Below are positions 43,300 through 54,913 of a DNA stretch of 60,000 nucleotides, piece after piece. Each line of letters starts with the position of its first letter. Within the stretch, counting starts at the first letter, position 1. The translations under genes and the position numbers were made by a program. This DNA comes from Zygnema cylindricum (Eukaryota > Streptophyta > Zygnematophyceae > Zygnematales > Zygnemataceae), in assembly GCA_037447655.1 (NCBI GenBank), contig JBBHKE010003121.1, forward strand, positions 64,001 through 124,000, written 5' to 3'. The notes beneath the pieces were generated by a model. It did not search any database. It was not told the DNA's origin and saw nothing but the letters and a program-made list of their open reading frames with translations.

Positions 43300-44970
43300 C
43301 TAGTCAAGCCCGAAAAAACAATCTTCCTTAAGTTGGCTCGCGATTCAATTCCCGAAGTCAACGCAATAAAAGACAAAAACGGATAGGTTACGCCCGAAAG
43401 GCTATGATTTAGTGCGGATTGTTGTTGAAGAACGGTAAATAAAAAGAGAGCATGCTCACCCCACAATTGCAAGTCATCATCATTGCACGATTAACACTAA
43501 AAATGGATGACGGATGAGATGAAGAAATGAATGTCTTTTTTTTTTGTTTGGACGTAAATCGCCCTTGACGTCACCTCATGTCAACAAAAACGTCGCGATA
43601 TGATTCATGTTGCCGTACGATTAGTCGCCGATGACTCAAATTCGTCTGTACTAAACCATCGTGTTTCACCCGTACAACAACATATAATTTTTCCAAGGTG
43701 ACCGATCGAGACCTCCAAACAAAAAAGACGCGTAAAAAAAAAAAACCACAAACAAACCATACTTGAAAAAAAAAGTGGCGACAAAAACAAACAATCTGCA
43801 TAGTCATGTTGGAACCATAGTTTTACTTTCGTTTTACTTTCTTTTCTTTTTTTTCGCTTTATTTTTACCATGAAAATTAAATTTACCTTTTTTTTTTCCT
43901 CCCATCTTTCACCTTCTTTTTATTCTATATTTTTACTTACCTTTCCTTTACTTTATTTTCCTCCCTTCTTTTACCTTTTTTTCACCCTAACATTAATACT
44001 TACTGTTTTTTTACTTTATTTTCTTTTTACCTTAAAATTATACTAATAATTCGAAAACAATAAAAAAAGTAGAGCCATTATCAAGTAATCGGTATCTTTT
44101 TATTTCCCCAATTATAAAAGATATAAAAAAAACCTTAATTCTAAAAATTTAATTGTTTTTTTTTTACCTACATTATTTATTCAACCATAGATGTAATTGC
44201 CATTGTTTTAAAATGTTGAATTTCTAAAAACTATGAAATAAAGATAAAAAATGACTTAAATAAGTTTTTTTAATAACTTACTTTTTACATTTTTACCATA
44301 AAATAATTAATTATCCATAAAAACCAAGAAAAAAAAATTACCATTTACGAAACCTAGTGTAGTAGTTACAATTAAAGTTTTAGTTTGTTGATTTACATTG
44401 TACAACATTCTTTGTATTAATTCAATTAATTTATAACAACACCAGGATTTAAAATAATTTTAGAGTAATATTTTAATCCAAAGTTTACATAAAACCAAAA
44501 CTCATGATGCAAAACAAAAATTTCGCCGAATATTAAGTTGTATATTTTTTTTTCCACATTATATTGTTAAAAGTATTATTAATTGTATTAAAGTCTTTCG
44601 TATTTTATTATGAATATGCCACAAAATGACAAAAAATAGTTACGTTACAAAATAGTCCACATTATTTTGACACATTTTTTATGTTAACAAATATATTATG
44701 GTTTTTTATTATTAAAATTTGTTATTTATTTGGTATTTTATCTCGTTGGACAGTAAATTGTGTCATGAACTAGTGAAATAGTTTGGGACTCAAGTGAATC
44801 AATCGACATTATCTTAAATGTTTTATTAAAATCTTTTTTTTATATGGTTTTATTATTCACGTATAAAATAATTTTACACTCTAAATTTTATGTCAAAACT
44901 GTGATACAGATTACTGTTCGAAGGTTGTTAGTGGAACAACACCAGTTTTTGAACCCGTTCACCTGCCTAC
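43300..44970. other. AT-rich region without recognisable genes
   Basis: Very AT-rich DNA. A segment near 43480-43530 resembles the CACGATT...AAATGGATGACG...GATGA unit repeated at 47.7-48.2 kb and 51.95-52.0 kb, so it is probably transposon debris. Confidence 0.5.
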
Positions 44971-44974
44971 CCCT

Positions 44975-45086
44975 ACCTAAGCCCCTTCTCAAGCAGTGAA
45001 CAACATTGAGGTGATTAAAATAAATTTAATACCTAAGCCCCTTCTCAAGCAGTAAACAACACTGAGGTGATTAAAATTAATTTAAT
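44975..45086 (+). repeat. 56-bp tandem duplication
   Basis: ACCTAAGCCCCTTCTCAAGC starts at 44975 and again at 45031. Both units end in GAGGTGATTAAAA followed by AATTTAAT, with three or four substitutions between them. Confidence 0.92.
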
Positions 45087-45239
45087 GTGTTAGGCTGTTC
45101 GCTCTAGATAAACAACAATCATTGTCATCAACATAGCAAAGCGGATATACAATTGAAAAAAGTCTTTTGGGTATAGTTTTTAATGGTGTGATAATTAGTC
45201 GAGTTTTATTTAAATCTGTTGTTCGGTTTGTCATATTTT

Positions 45240-45490
45240 ATCCTTCATTCCTTTCTCTTTCTCTCTCTCTCACTCTCTCTCTATTTCTCTCATTTTTGCC
45301 CCCTCTCTCACTTCCTCCCTCCCTCCCTTTCTCTTTCTCTCTCCATCTCGCTCTCCCTCTCTCCTTCACTCTTTCCCTCCTTCCTCCACAGTTCGGTCGA
45401 TATCATATGTCTATATGTCGTCATCATAGTAATATATCGCCAGTTTTGCTCCCTCCTGCCGGTCTCCCTCTCGCCAATCCCCTTTGGTTT

Positions 45491-45533
<43 letters not shown>

Positions 45534-46340
45534 ATATATATATATATATATATATATAATTCGTACCCGTACCACTCTCCCATTTCTTTTCCTCTTTCTC
45601 CCCGTTCGCCATATCTCATTCTCCATTATATATATCCTCGTTTTGTTCCTCTCCTCGTTCATCATCTGCCATTCACCGGTCTTCCTCTTCCCGATGTGTC
45701 CCTCATTCCAGTATGCATATCTTTGGTTTCATCATATCTGCCAGGTTTTATATGGTGATCGCGTAACATAATATATATATAATAATCTCTATATCTATAT
45801 CTATATATATATATATCTCTATATCTCTATATATATATATCTTTTCTCTATTTGGCTTTCCCCAGTTAGCCATTTTTCCCCTTCTCTCCCTCTCATTCAC
45901 CCTCCTCCCCCATTCTCTCACCCTCCCTCTCTCTCTCCCTCCCTCACATTTTGCCTTCCCTCTCTCCGATCCCGCCCTCCCTCACACCCTTCTAGTCTTC
46001 TCTCTCTTTGCAGTATGTCATCCTTCCCTTCCAATTCGCCCTTCGAGCCTCCCAATCTGCCCTCCCCCCCTCTTAATCTACCACCTCGCACACCTTCATT
46101 CCCCCCCCCCTCCCTCTCTCCCTCTCTTTCTTTCTTTATCTTGTTTTTTTTTTCTCTCTCTCTCTCCCTCTTTTAATCCTTCCCAATCTGCCCTCTCTCC
46201 CTGTCCCACCTTCCTCCCTTTTTCTCCCACCCTTCGTCTTTCTCACCCTCCCCCAGATTTTAACATCCCTCTCTCCCCTCCTTTCCTCACCCCCTCCCTC
46301 TTTCCCTCTTCCCTTCCCTCCCTCCCTCCCTTGTTCTCAA
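45240..46340 (+). repeat. Pyrimidine-rich region with (TA)n microsatellites
   Basis: CT-rich DNA interrupted by (TA)n at 45494-45558 and TATATC-type repeats at 45768-45842. No coding region is supported. Confidence 0.8.
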
Positions 46341-46689
46341 TGATTTAACAGTTGAATTTCAACATCATCAAGTAAACAAATGTAGTACCACGTAACCGAT
46401 CTGCCGACATCTAGTGAATTAATACAAGAAGCGACCCAAATGACTCAGATCGTGACCGTTGGTTAGGTCCTTCTGGTTTGTTGGGGCAAATTCTAATAAA
46501 GGCCCGGAAGACACTGGACTTAAGAACAACAGTGGGAAAAATTAATGAAGAACGTGAATCAGATGCCAAGTAGCTAAAATAAGATGTTAGTCTTATGTAA
46601 GGAAAAAATATAAATCACAAGTTATGCAAAAACAAAAGACTGGAGAAAGTGTGCCCATTAGCAAAAATAAGACGTTAGTGTCATGTAAA

Positions 46690-49190
46690 GAAAAAATATA
46701 GAGCACAAGCTATGCAAAAAGGATAAAATATAGAGCACAAGCTATGCAAGATTTAAAGATTGGAGGAAGTTTAGCACGGTCTGTTTTTAATATGTTAGAC
46801 CCAATTTTACAAAGGAAATTAGATAAAACAAAATATGAAGAGGGAAGAATGGAGTTTGGAAAAGTTCGAGAGTTGAGAGAAGAAAGGGGAAAAAAAAAGG
46901 CAAAAAAGCAATCAGCTAGATAATCAAATTGGAAAATCAAACACGTATATAAGAAAAGGCAATCCAAAACACGAGATCAAGGAAAATAATGAGGCAGTGA
47001 GAACAGGAGCAAAATATAGATTTAAGAGTACGGGTGCTTGGAAAAAGAGTGGTGAGTTAGAGAGCATATTTACACATCTTATTATAGCTGATGAGTGATG
47101 TACTAACAACTGTAGAGAAAAAGTGGAGAAAGATGAATTCGGGGAAATTTTGGAAGGGGCTTGCACTAAATAAGAAAATATAATAACTCCGTGATTGACT
47201 CACCCACCAGCTCTAAATCCCCACGCCATCTAAAATGGTCGTCGGGAGAAAAGCAACCGGCTAGTTGGCGGTTCAATGCTACCGATGAAATAATAACCAC
47301 CATTTTTAGAATAAAGATTATGAAAGTCGATGATTACGAAGCAGGAATAGAACTGTTCGAAACGGAACAACAAACAACTGAAATAGTCGAGAAAATAACG
47401 AGATCATGAAGAAAGTGGAGCGAACTGATAAATAACGTATATTAGAGAAAAAATATATAAAAAAAGCACGAATAACAATAGCAAAGCCAAGACTTCCGTT
47501 TGAGATCAACTGCAGGCAAACGAATGATAAGGAAAAAAAGACAAAGAAAACAAAGAGAACGAAAAAAAAGATCGTTTGTTGTCAATTTGCGAACTGGAGG
47601 CAAAAACTTGCGAACTTAGAAGGCAAAAACTCGCGAACTTGAGGCACAAACAGAGGCGACGAAGGCAAAAAATGATGCAATGAAACTAACATTGGAATGC
47701 TTTAAACATGTACGCGATTCACGGTACAAATGGATGATGAATGAGATAAAGAAAAGAATAATCCCGTACCATTTAAGCAACAAAATAACTTTAATTTCAT
47801 TGCCTCATTTAACAGAGGCGAAGAAAGCAAAAAATTAGGCAATTAAACTAAGGTTGGAATGCTTTAAACATGTGTACGATTCACACTAGAAATGGATGAC
47901 GAATGAGATGAAAAAACGAATAATCTCGAGGAGGCACAAACAGAGGCGACAAAGGCAAAAATTGAGGCAATAAAACTAAAGTTGAATTGCTTTGAACATA
48001 CACACGATTCACAGTAGAAATAGACGACGAATGAGATGAGGAAACGAATAATCCTGTACTATTCAAAGAGCAAAAAAACCTTAGTTTTATTGCCTCATTC
48101 AACAAAAGCGAAGAAAACAAAAAATTAGGCAATGAAACTAAGAATGTTTTAAACATGTGCACGATTCACACTAGAAATAGATGTCGTATAATATGAGGAA
48201 ACAAATAATTCCGTTCTATTCAAGCTGCAAAATAACCTTAGTTTCATTGTCTCATTTTTTGCCTTCGTCGCTTTTGTATGTGCCTCAAGTTCGCGAGTTT
48301 TTGCCTCCAGTTCGCGAATTGACAACAGACGATCTTCTCTTTCGTTCTTTTACTTTTCTTTTGCCCCTTTCTCCTCATCATCCGCCTACCTATATCTCAT
48401 CTTAAACGCGAGTCTCCACTCTGCTATGTCTATTTGTGTCCTTTTGGCATCTTTCTTCTCTAATATACGTTCTTTATCAGTTCGCTCCATTTCTTTAATG
48501 ATCCCCGTTATTTTTTCGACTATTTTAGTGATTTGTTGTTCCCCTTCGACCGATTCTATTCCTCCATCCTAAGCAACTATTCTCCTAATTTTTGTTCGAA
48601 AAATGTTTGGTTTTTTTTCAAAGGTAGCATTAAACAGCCAATTAGTCGGTTGCCTTACCAACTTTTTTGGTTGCTGTGGGGATTTAGATAGGGTGTGGGA
48701 GCCAATCACAAGAGTTATTATATCTTCCTTTTTAGTGGAAACCCCGTTAACATTTCCTTGATTTTATCTTTCTCCCCTTCATCACTACATTTGTTAGAAC
48801 ATCACTCATCAACTACTATAGGATGAGTAAACATGCTCCTTAGCTCACCAGTTTCTTTCCACGCACCCGTACTTTTGAATCTTTATTTTTCCTCTAGTTC
48901 TCTCTACCTCATTATTTTCCCTTATCTTCTGTTATGGACTGCCCGCTCCTGTTTACTTATGTGACTTTCAAATTTGATCATTTAGTTGTTTATTTTTCTC
49001 CCCTTTCTTTTTTTCCCTTTCCTTTCACAACTCTCGATTTTTTCCAAACTCCATTCTTCCCCTTTTTAATCTCGTTTTGTCGAATCTTCCTTGTAGAATT
49101 GGGTCTAATATATTAAAAAAAGACTTTGTTAGACTTTCTCAAATCTTTTGTTCTCGTATAACTTGTGCTCTATATTTTTTCCTTTGATCA
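46690..49190. repeat. Large inverted repeat (arms of about 1 kb, loop of about 0.5 kb)
   Basis: Arm 1 (46690-47700) and arm 2 (48220-49190) are inverted copies. Matching words on arm 1 and on the reverse complement of arm 2 include TTAGACCCAATT, GGAAGAATGGAGTTTGG, CTAAATCCCCAC, ATGGAGCGAACTGATAAA-like DNA, AACGTATATTAGAGAA, GCGAACTGGAGGCAAAAACT and GCGACGAAGGCAAAAAATGA. Both arms hold the same decayed coding-like sequence (for example MLDPILQRKLDKTKYEEG on arm 1). No intact open frame remains. Confidence 0.8.
47640..48180 (+). repeat. Direct repeats in the loop of the inverted repeat
   Basis: Three to four units containing AGGCAAAAA...GCAATGAAACTAA, then GCTTTAAACATGT, CACGATTCACA, GAAATGGATGACGAATGAGA and CGAATAAT-CCGTACC. 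A single related unit, inverted, lies near 51945-52018. Confidence 0.7.
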
Positions 49191-49994
49191 TTTTTACTTT
49201 ATGTCTTTATTAACAGACCAACAATGAACAACGAAGGAATGTTACGACATCAAAGATACAAAGAAACAGCAAAGCATATATATTATTGAATATAGTTTTT
49301 GGTTGGATTTGTTTTGTAATCTTATATAGATGTTTGATCAACGATTGATCTAAGTTGAGTTCTTAGGTTCTCTTTATCTAAGGCATAATTGAGAGTCCAC
49401 TTGTGTGTTGTTATATAGTCAAAGGGTCGGACCACTTTTTGAACCCCAAACAATCTAATCAAACGGGTTGGAAACACATTGCAACAAATTGAAGGCATAA
49501 ATATCTTTTAATATGTTTTGTTGGGCGTACGTTAATAGTTGTCTCGTATAATAGCATAAAATGTGTGTATCTAATATATTATTGGTATTTCAGTATTTGA
49601 TGGATATCATTATATGGTATGGTGTTGGCAATGGTTTGTTAATTGTATCCCAACTTTCGCATGCCGTTGAAGTACAAAATATACATATTTTAATTAACTA
49701 AATCGGTATGAATTTTATTATGAGAAATTAATGACTCTTTCAAGATTCCTCTGAATAATAACAACACAAAACAAGGTACAAACAATGGATAACAAAAAAA
49801 CAGTACGACAATATAAATTCCATTCAAAATATAATTAAATGTCGCTGAATATATCAATCAAGCAATTTAAACCTCAATTTTTTTTTCCATTTTTGTGTGT
49901 TTGGTAAAATTCAAATGTTTTCTAATGTGACATAAAAAATCCAACCCTCATAATCTTAACGTTTGGAGGCAGATATTTTTTCCTCTTCGTCATC

Positions 49995-50690
49995 TTAGGC
50001 TAGAATATCAACGTCATTACAAAATTGACAAAACAACGCGTCTCTCACCGTGCTCTTCCCACCTGGAGAAGATGGTGTCACACCGTTTTCAACATCCGGC
50101 ATCTGAAATCGCCTCCACCGTACAGGTAGTGGCTCTCTATTAAGAATGAACAAGTTGTGTAAAACACAACATGCCATAGCAACAGTTGGAACCATTTCCT
50201 CAACCAGTATGCCCCTCAATATTTCCCACCCCCTTTTCAAAACGCCAAACGTCATTTTTATATGAGCCCGCCCAATTGATAATGCTTTCTCGAAAGCATT
50301 TTTCTTTGTATCTCCACTATTTGTTGCTTAATACCCTTTGATCAAAAAACTGGATAGTGGATACGCCGCATCCCTAATGATCACGGGCCGATCTGTAGAG
50401 CCGCAAATTTCCTCAACGGGCTCTCTTAGAATTTGGCGGTTTCGTAGAGAATTCTAGATTGAAGAGGCCTGGAAAATCGTGGAGGCGTATGTCGAGCGTG
50501 ATCGGTCATAAAAAACATCCCAAAAAAGAAGACAGTTATCGCAAATTGCTTGAAGGGTCACACAGTGTCTTCTAACACGATCAAAATATTCAAATGCGTT
50601 TTCTACGGGTCGCCTCGAAAAAAAATTGTGCCTCCTATCGATTACTCCGCCAATTTGTGATATTCCAGTTAACTCTTTTAAACCATTGAT
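49995..50690 (-). pseudogene. Broken PIF/Harbinger-type DDE transposase
   Basis: Reading down the - strand gives GISQIGGVIDRR, FDRVRRHCVTLQAICDNCL, YDRSRSTYASTIFQ, DRPVIIRDAAYPLSSFLIKG, IGRAHIKMTFGVLKRGWEIL and MACCVLHNLFI, in the order of Harbinger (DDE_Tnp_4) transposases. In-frame stops occur after IFQASSI and after FLIKGY, so only the last 86 codons stay open. It is therefore inactive. The N-terminal part is not recognisable, and the nearby inverted repeat could contain other pieces of the element. Confidence 0.8.
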
Positions 50691-50699
50691 ATTTTATTG

Positions 50700-53460
50700 T
50701 AGCTCAGGTTTCATGCGGCTATTGAATAAAAGTGGTGTGAAAGGGGCTTGCCAGTAAAGCACAAATATCTTCAGTGTAATTAGTTTCCGACAACGCCATT
50801 AAAGGCGTGTTGTGAGCCAAACAGTGAGGCACCACTGCACATGCTTTATTGATATGTATGACATCTCGATAGCTGGTGGAAACTTTTCAAAATTGCGTAG
50901 CCCCATACGAAAATGGCTTTTCTATTGTCTATCACAATCTGATTGCCGACATTAAACCATATGGTGTTACAAATGTCGTCCCATTTCTCCACCTTCATAG
51001 TTATATTATGCTCTTTTTAGCTTTTCGGTATCCCATGCAATTAGACCCATAAATTTTCCAATTCCGACAATAGAAAATGCAAAATTAACAGATGAGATTT
51101 GTAAAAATTTTCAACAAATATTATAACGAGTCTTATTAATCCCATACACAAAAATGAACCAGTTGAGGTGAGATCCTTATTTGTCGATTAGCCAAAATAT
51201 CCTAAAAAACCAAAAAGACTAGAGCAAATTAAAAATGTACGGGCTAATGATTAGCCTATATAAATAGAACCAAGACTGGATAATGACATACCCATGGTAC
51301 TGGTAATGGCATGAAGCCAAAAAATTGGGTGTTTTGACAACCGATGTACAAACAATCCCTAAACCAAAACTGAATATAATTAACATGGGAACAATCTAGA
51401 TTATCGTACCAAAACCGGTGATACCTTAAGATTTTTTGAAAAAAAACGATATCGCTTTCGAAGGAAAAAATAAAATAAAAAGCGCCAAGTGACAAACAAA
51501 CGTTTCAGATGGGAGTCAGGAGGGAGATGGGCGACGTCAAAAGGTGGGCGAGGAATGTACGTCTCACCTGCCGGAGGTAAGAAGAGGGAAGGACGTTTCG
51601 TCAAAGTTCCAAATAAATTTTAAATTTACATTTTTTTACGCAATATTTTAGATGATTTTGATTGGCTATTTGTGTATAAGTTAGCATTTTTAAAAAACAT
51701 GTTACAGTACTGATCATTCATTCGTGATACGACTTCCATTTTTTTCAATGTCGCATTTCTGCATTCCGAAAAGGTTTTCCGGAAAAGAAAATTATTTACC
51801 ACATTTGTCAAGTTTTGACGCACTTGACCGTATGTTTTTTTGCGTCGCTACGCTCCAAATCGTATATTTTGTCCGTCCCCACGCTCTAAAAAGGTTGACA
51901 GCTGAGCGGTCAGCCTGTTTGGCGCCTCTGTTTTCATTTTTTTTGCGGCCTGAATGGTACGGGATTATTCGTTTCCTCATCTTATTTCGTCATCCATTTC
52001 TGGTGTGAATCGTGCACCGGATATGCATGCTCACTGTCAAGAGCGATATCAGTACATCAAAAAGAGTGTCTTATTTTACTGTACTAATTTCACAGTTCAA
52101 GCTACAAAATTCAAATCAACGGTGTAACAGGATCTCCTACTTCTCAGAAAAATCCCATTACTACAAACAATCTAAACCACACATTCCACACATTGGAAAA
52201 TACACATCCACATTGGACAACACTCACATAAGGATAAACTTTAAATTAGAAAAAGTTTCTGTCCACATAACATTAGCTTAGTCTCTTGCCCTCGTGGCTC
52301 AACCCTTCTGATTAAAGTGTTTTCCACTACTCTCCACTCTTAATAATTCTATCTCTTAACTACTAAAACACTATTTTGCCTTTTCTCCAGTTTGGTATTA
52401 ATCGCTCAGGACCAAGATCAGTCGGAATTACCACAAAATTTTCCAAAGGAAAAGATGTCTACTCTCCTCTTACACTTCACTATTTATCCATCATCGCCTT
52501 GGACTCGTCAGGCCAGAGTCAACGTTTGTTTTAACAGGCTTTTACCTGGGCCAATCATTGATCAGCAAGGACTCAGACTGACCAATGCAAAAACGTGCGA
52601 AATCTCTTACTAACTACTTAGCACTTTACTAACCAATCAAACGTTACGTTTCACTACATAACATTTACGTGCAAAAGTGCGCGCCAAACGAAACGCGATT
52701 TCGCACGATCGTGCGTAACAAATTTCGCACGCGAAACTTCCTACGAAATTCCCTTAAGTGGAATTGACGTTTCGTACTAAAATTTATACGAAACGAACCA
52801 CCGTGCATAGTAAACGATTCATTAGAACTTTATGAAACGTACACGCACGGTATTAATTTGACCCTTAACCCGTTTCAATGATACCCAATTGTTGTTTAGA
52901 CCCCACGCTGTCACCTAAATACACACATCACTATAACTTTTAAAATATAACTCCAAATAGCGTGATTGTTTCGCGGACGTCTACCAATTTGAGTACTCTA
53001 TAATCATAACACCTAAGTACCTGTTTATAATTAAGTTCGGTCCGCTATTACTGTTACAAACGGAGTGCGGATTGTAGACAACCATGGGACTGCTGTAATT
53101 ACAACTGATAATTTCTATCACAATTCTGTAGCGTTCCCTTGCACAAACTTGTCACGTCTTTTTTTTTTTGTCCACGAATACTATAAAAAAACGCACTGGT
53201 TTTTTTATTCAGATGATTTTAATCGTTGTTGATTAAATAGTGCGATTTTTTCAATTTTTCCGATTTTTTTTCTTATAATTCATGATTGTTGAAAAAATCG
53301 CAAAAAAAACGTGATGTTTTTTTTGTTCGGTAAACATAACAGAAAATTTACCGGAAAAGTACAGTATTTCTCGTAAAATGTACGGTTTTTTTCCGAAATG
53401 TACGGAATTTGACGAAAACATACGTCGCAGTTCTTAATACTTTCTTTCTAGTAAATTGAA
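50700..53460. other. Gene-poor region with decayed repeats
   Basis: 50700-51250 may be the worn 5' part of the Harbinger element. 51945-52018 repeats the unit of the 47.7 kb loop. A perfect 14-base palindrome CGCACGATCGTGCG lies at 52702-52715. The rest shows nothing that can be supported. Confidence 0.5.
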
Positions 53461-53469
53461 CATAAATTT

Positions 53470-53710
53470 CACGGAACATGTACGTAATTTTATCAAAAAT
53501 GTACGGAAACTTTCAAAAAGAGATGTTGAAATGTCACACTATTTGCGCGCGGTAAGTTTGAAAATTGTACGAACGTCTTCTTCATTTTTATTTAAAGAAG
53601 CCGCCATGGAATGTCAAATTACTTTGAAAAAACTTTTGCACCGGCTGAGATTTGAACCTAGCTTTACGCCACACGGTCTAGTTTATGATTATCCGCCACC
53701 AGTCGTTGAG
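53470..53710 (+). repeat. Dispersed repeat, copy B, with a tRNA B-box-like word on the - strand
   Basis: Related to 34250-34390 at its 5' half. The - strand near 53640-53665 reads CTAGGTTCAAATCTCAGCC, which fits a Pol III B box (GGTTCAAATC). A complete tRNA could not be folded, so a SINE-like origin is only a possibility. Confidence 0.35.
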
Positions 53711-53929
53711 TAAATTCCGATACACACGACGAGTGTAATATATATCTAAATAGTTAAAATTGTTTATCGCTCATTTAACGGTAAACTTACAAACTACGCT
53801 ATATGTAAAATTCCTTTTTTTTTACATGTACAGAATAGTACGGATGAAAATTCATTAACAATTTTAACGTTTTTTTTCAAATCGTTCAATTCGTTCGTTA
53901 CATATAATTCGTCGTGATTGAATCGTTCG

Positions 53930-54502
53930 CACTAAACGGTTTGAACAACTATGATTTACTCTAATACGGAACAACGTTGACGTTAATACAGGTGAGACGT
54001 CTGAAAGATAGACGAGGTAACACCCTTATTACAATTAAGACACATATTAGCATACTTAACTCTAATAAAACCACCCAAAAAGGACGTTATTAGAATACAT
54101 GAGATACGGACGAACGGAACTACGGCCATACGTCCAAGTTACATGTAGAAACGGCGTGGCGTGTTAACCATTTCCGTAAACGTCAAACCAAAAAAAATGA
54201 AATTAAACTTCACGTTACGCGGTATAGCGTTAACACGTAACCGCCGTAAAATTGTCTGATCGGTACGGATACTCGATTTGGCGCCGTCGTACAATTTTTA
54301 AGATTGTGTACGGTTACATAGATTAATGTTTACAATCGTACGGAGAATATTCCATTTTTGCTGTCCCCAAATTAGCGTTAACGCCGAAATTAGAATAAAC
54401 CTTTTTTTTTTCAAATTTTCAAATTCTTAATTAGTGTCAATGACGGTATATTTACTTACACACTATTTAAACTTTGACACTAATAACGATGCGCGGTGTA
54501 GT
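53930..54502 (-). mobile_element. Third, inverted and partial copy of the 35/39 kb transposon family
   Basis: The right-hand end CTAATAACGATGCGCGGTGT (54480-54500) is the reverse complement of the terminal motif at 38916. On the - strand the segment shares GTTTTATTAGAGTTAA, AATTGTAATAAG and ACGTGTTAACGCTATACCG with copies 1 and 2. No transposase fragment was seen. Confidence 0.65.
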
Positions 54503-54784
54503 TTACGGCAGTTATGCGACCAGATTGAATCCCGTTTTTTGAGCGCACGGTCCTATGCGTGCGCGTCTGATTTAATTCATTTTTTATAAATTTTTACTTG
54601 AAAAGGTACATTTATGTACGGTCTTACATCGAATGTACACCACACTATTTAGAACTTATTGTACTTTCACTCTTTACGTTATTTTGTAATTTGTACTGTA
54701 CCTCAATCAAACGTAAAGGAAAAATTAAAATCATGTATACTATTTAAAAAAAAAAACCAAAATTCCAGGAACCCAAATTAGAGT

Positions 54785-54818
54785 TATATACTCTAATAAC
54801 GATTCGCGGTGTACATGT
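54785..54818 (-). mobile_element. Solo terminal motif of the same transposon family
   Basis: CTCTAATAACGATTCGCGGT followed by GTACATG at 54791-54817 is the reverse complement of the terminal motif. It lies about 95 bases upstream of the start codon of the next gene, so it may form part of that promoter or leader. Confidence 0.6.
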
Positions 54819-54913
54819 CAATTCCCCACTCTCCGTTTTTTTGTTTCTTTATCTTCGACTTTCAAGCTTCGACGTCTGTCCCTTGGGCCATGGCATGAGT
54901 CATGCTAAGCATC

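Noticed and set aside
53635-53705. Possible tRNA gene on the - strand
   Set aside because: A B-box-like word is present, but no acceptor stem or complete cloverleaf could be built.
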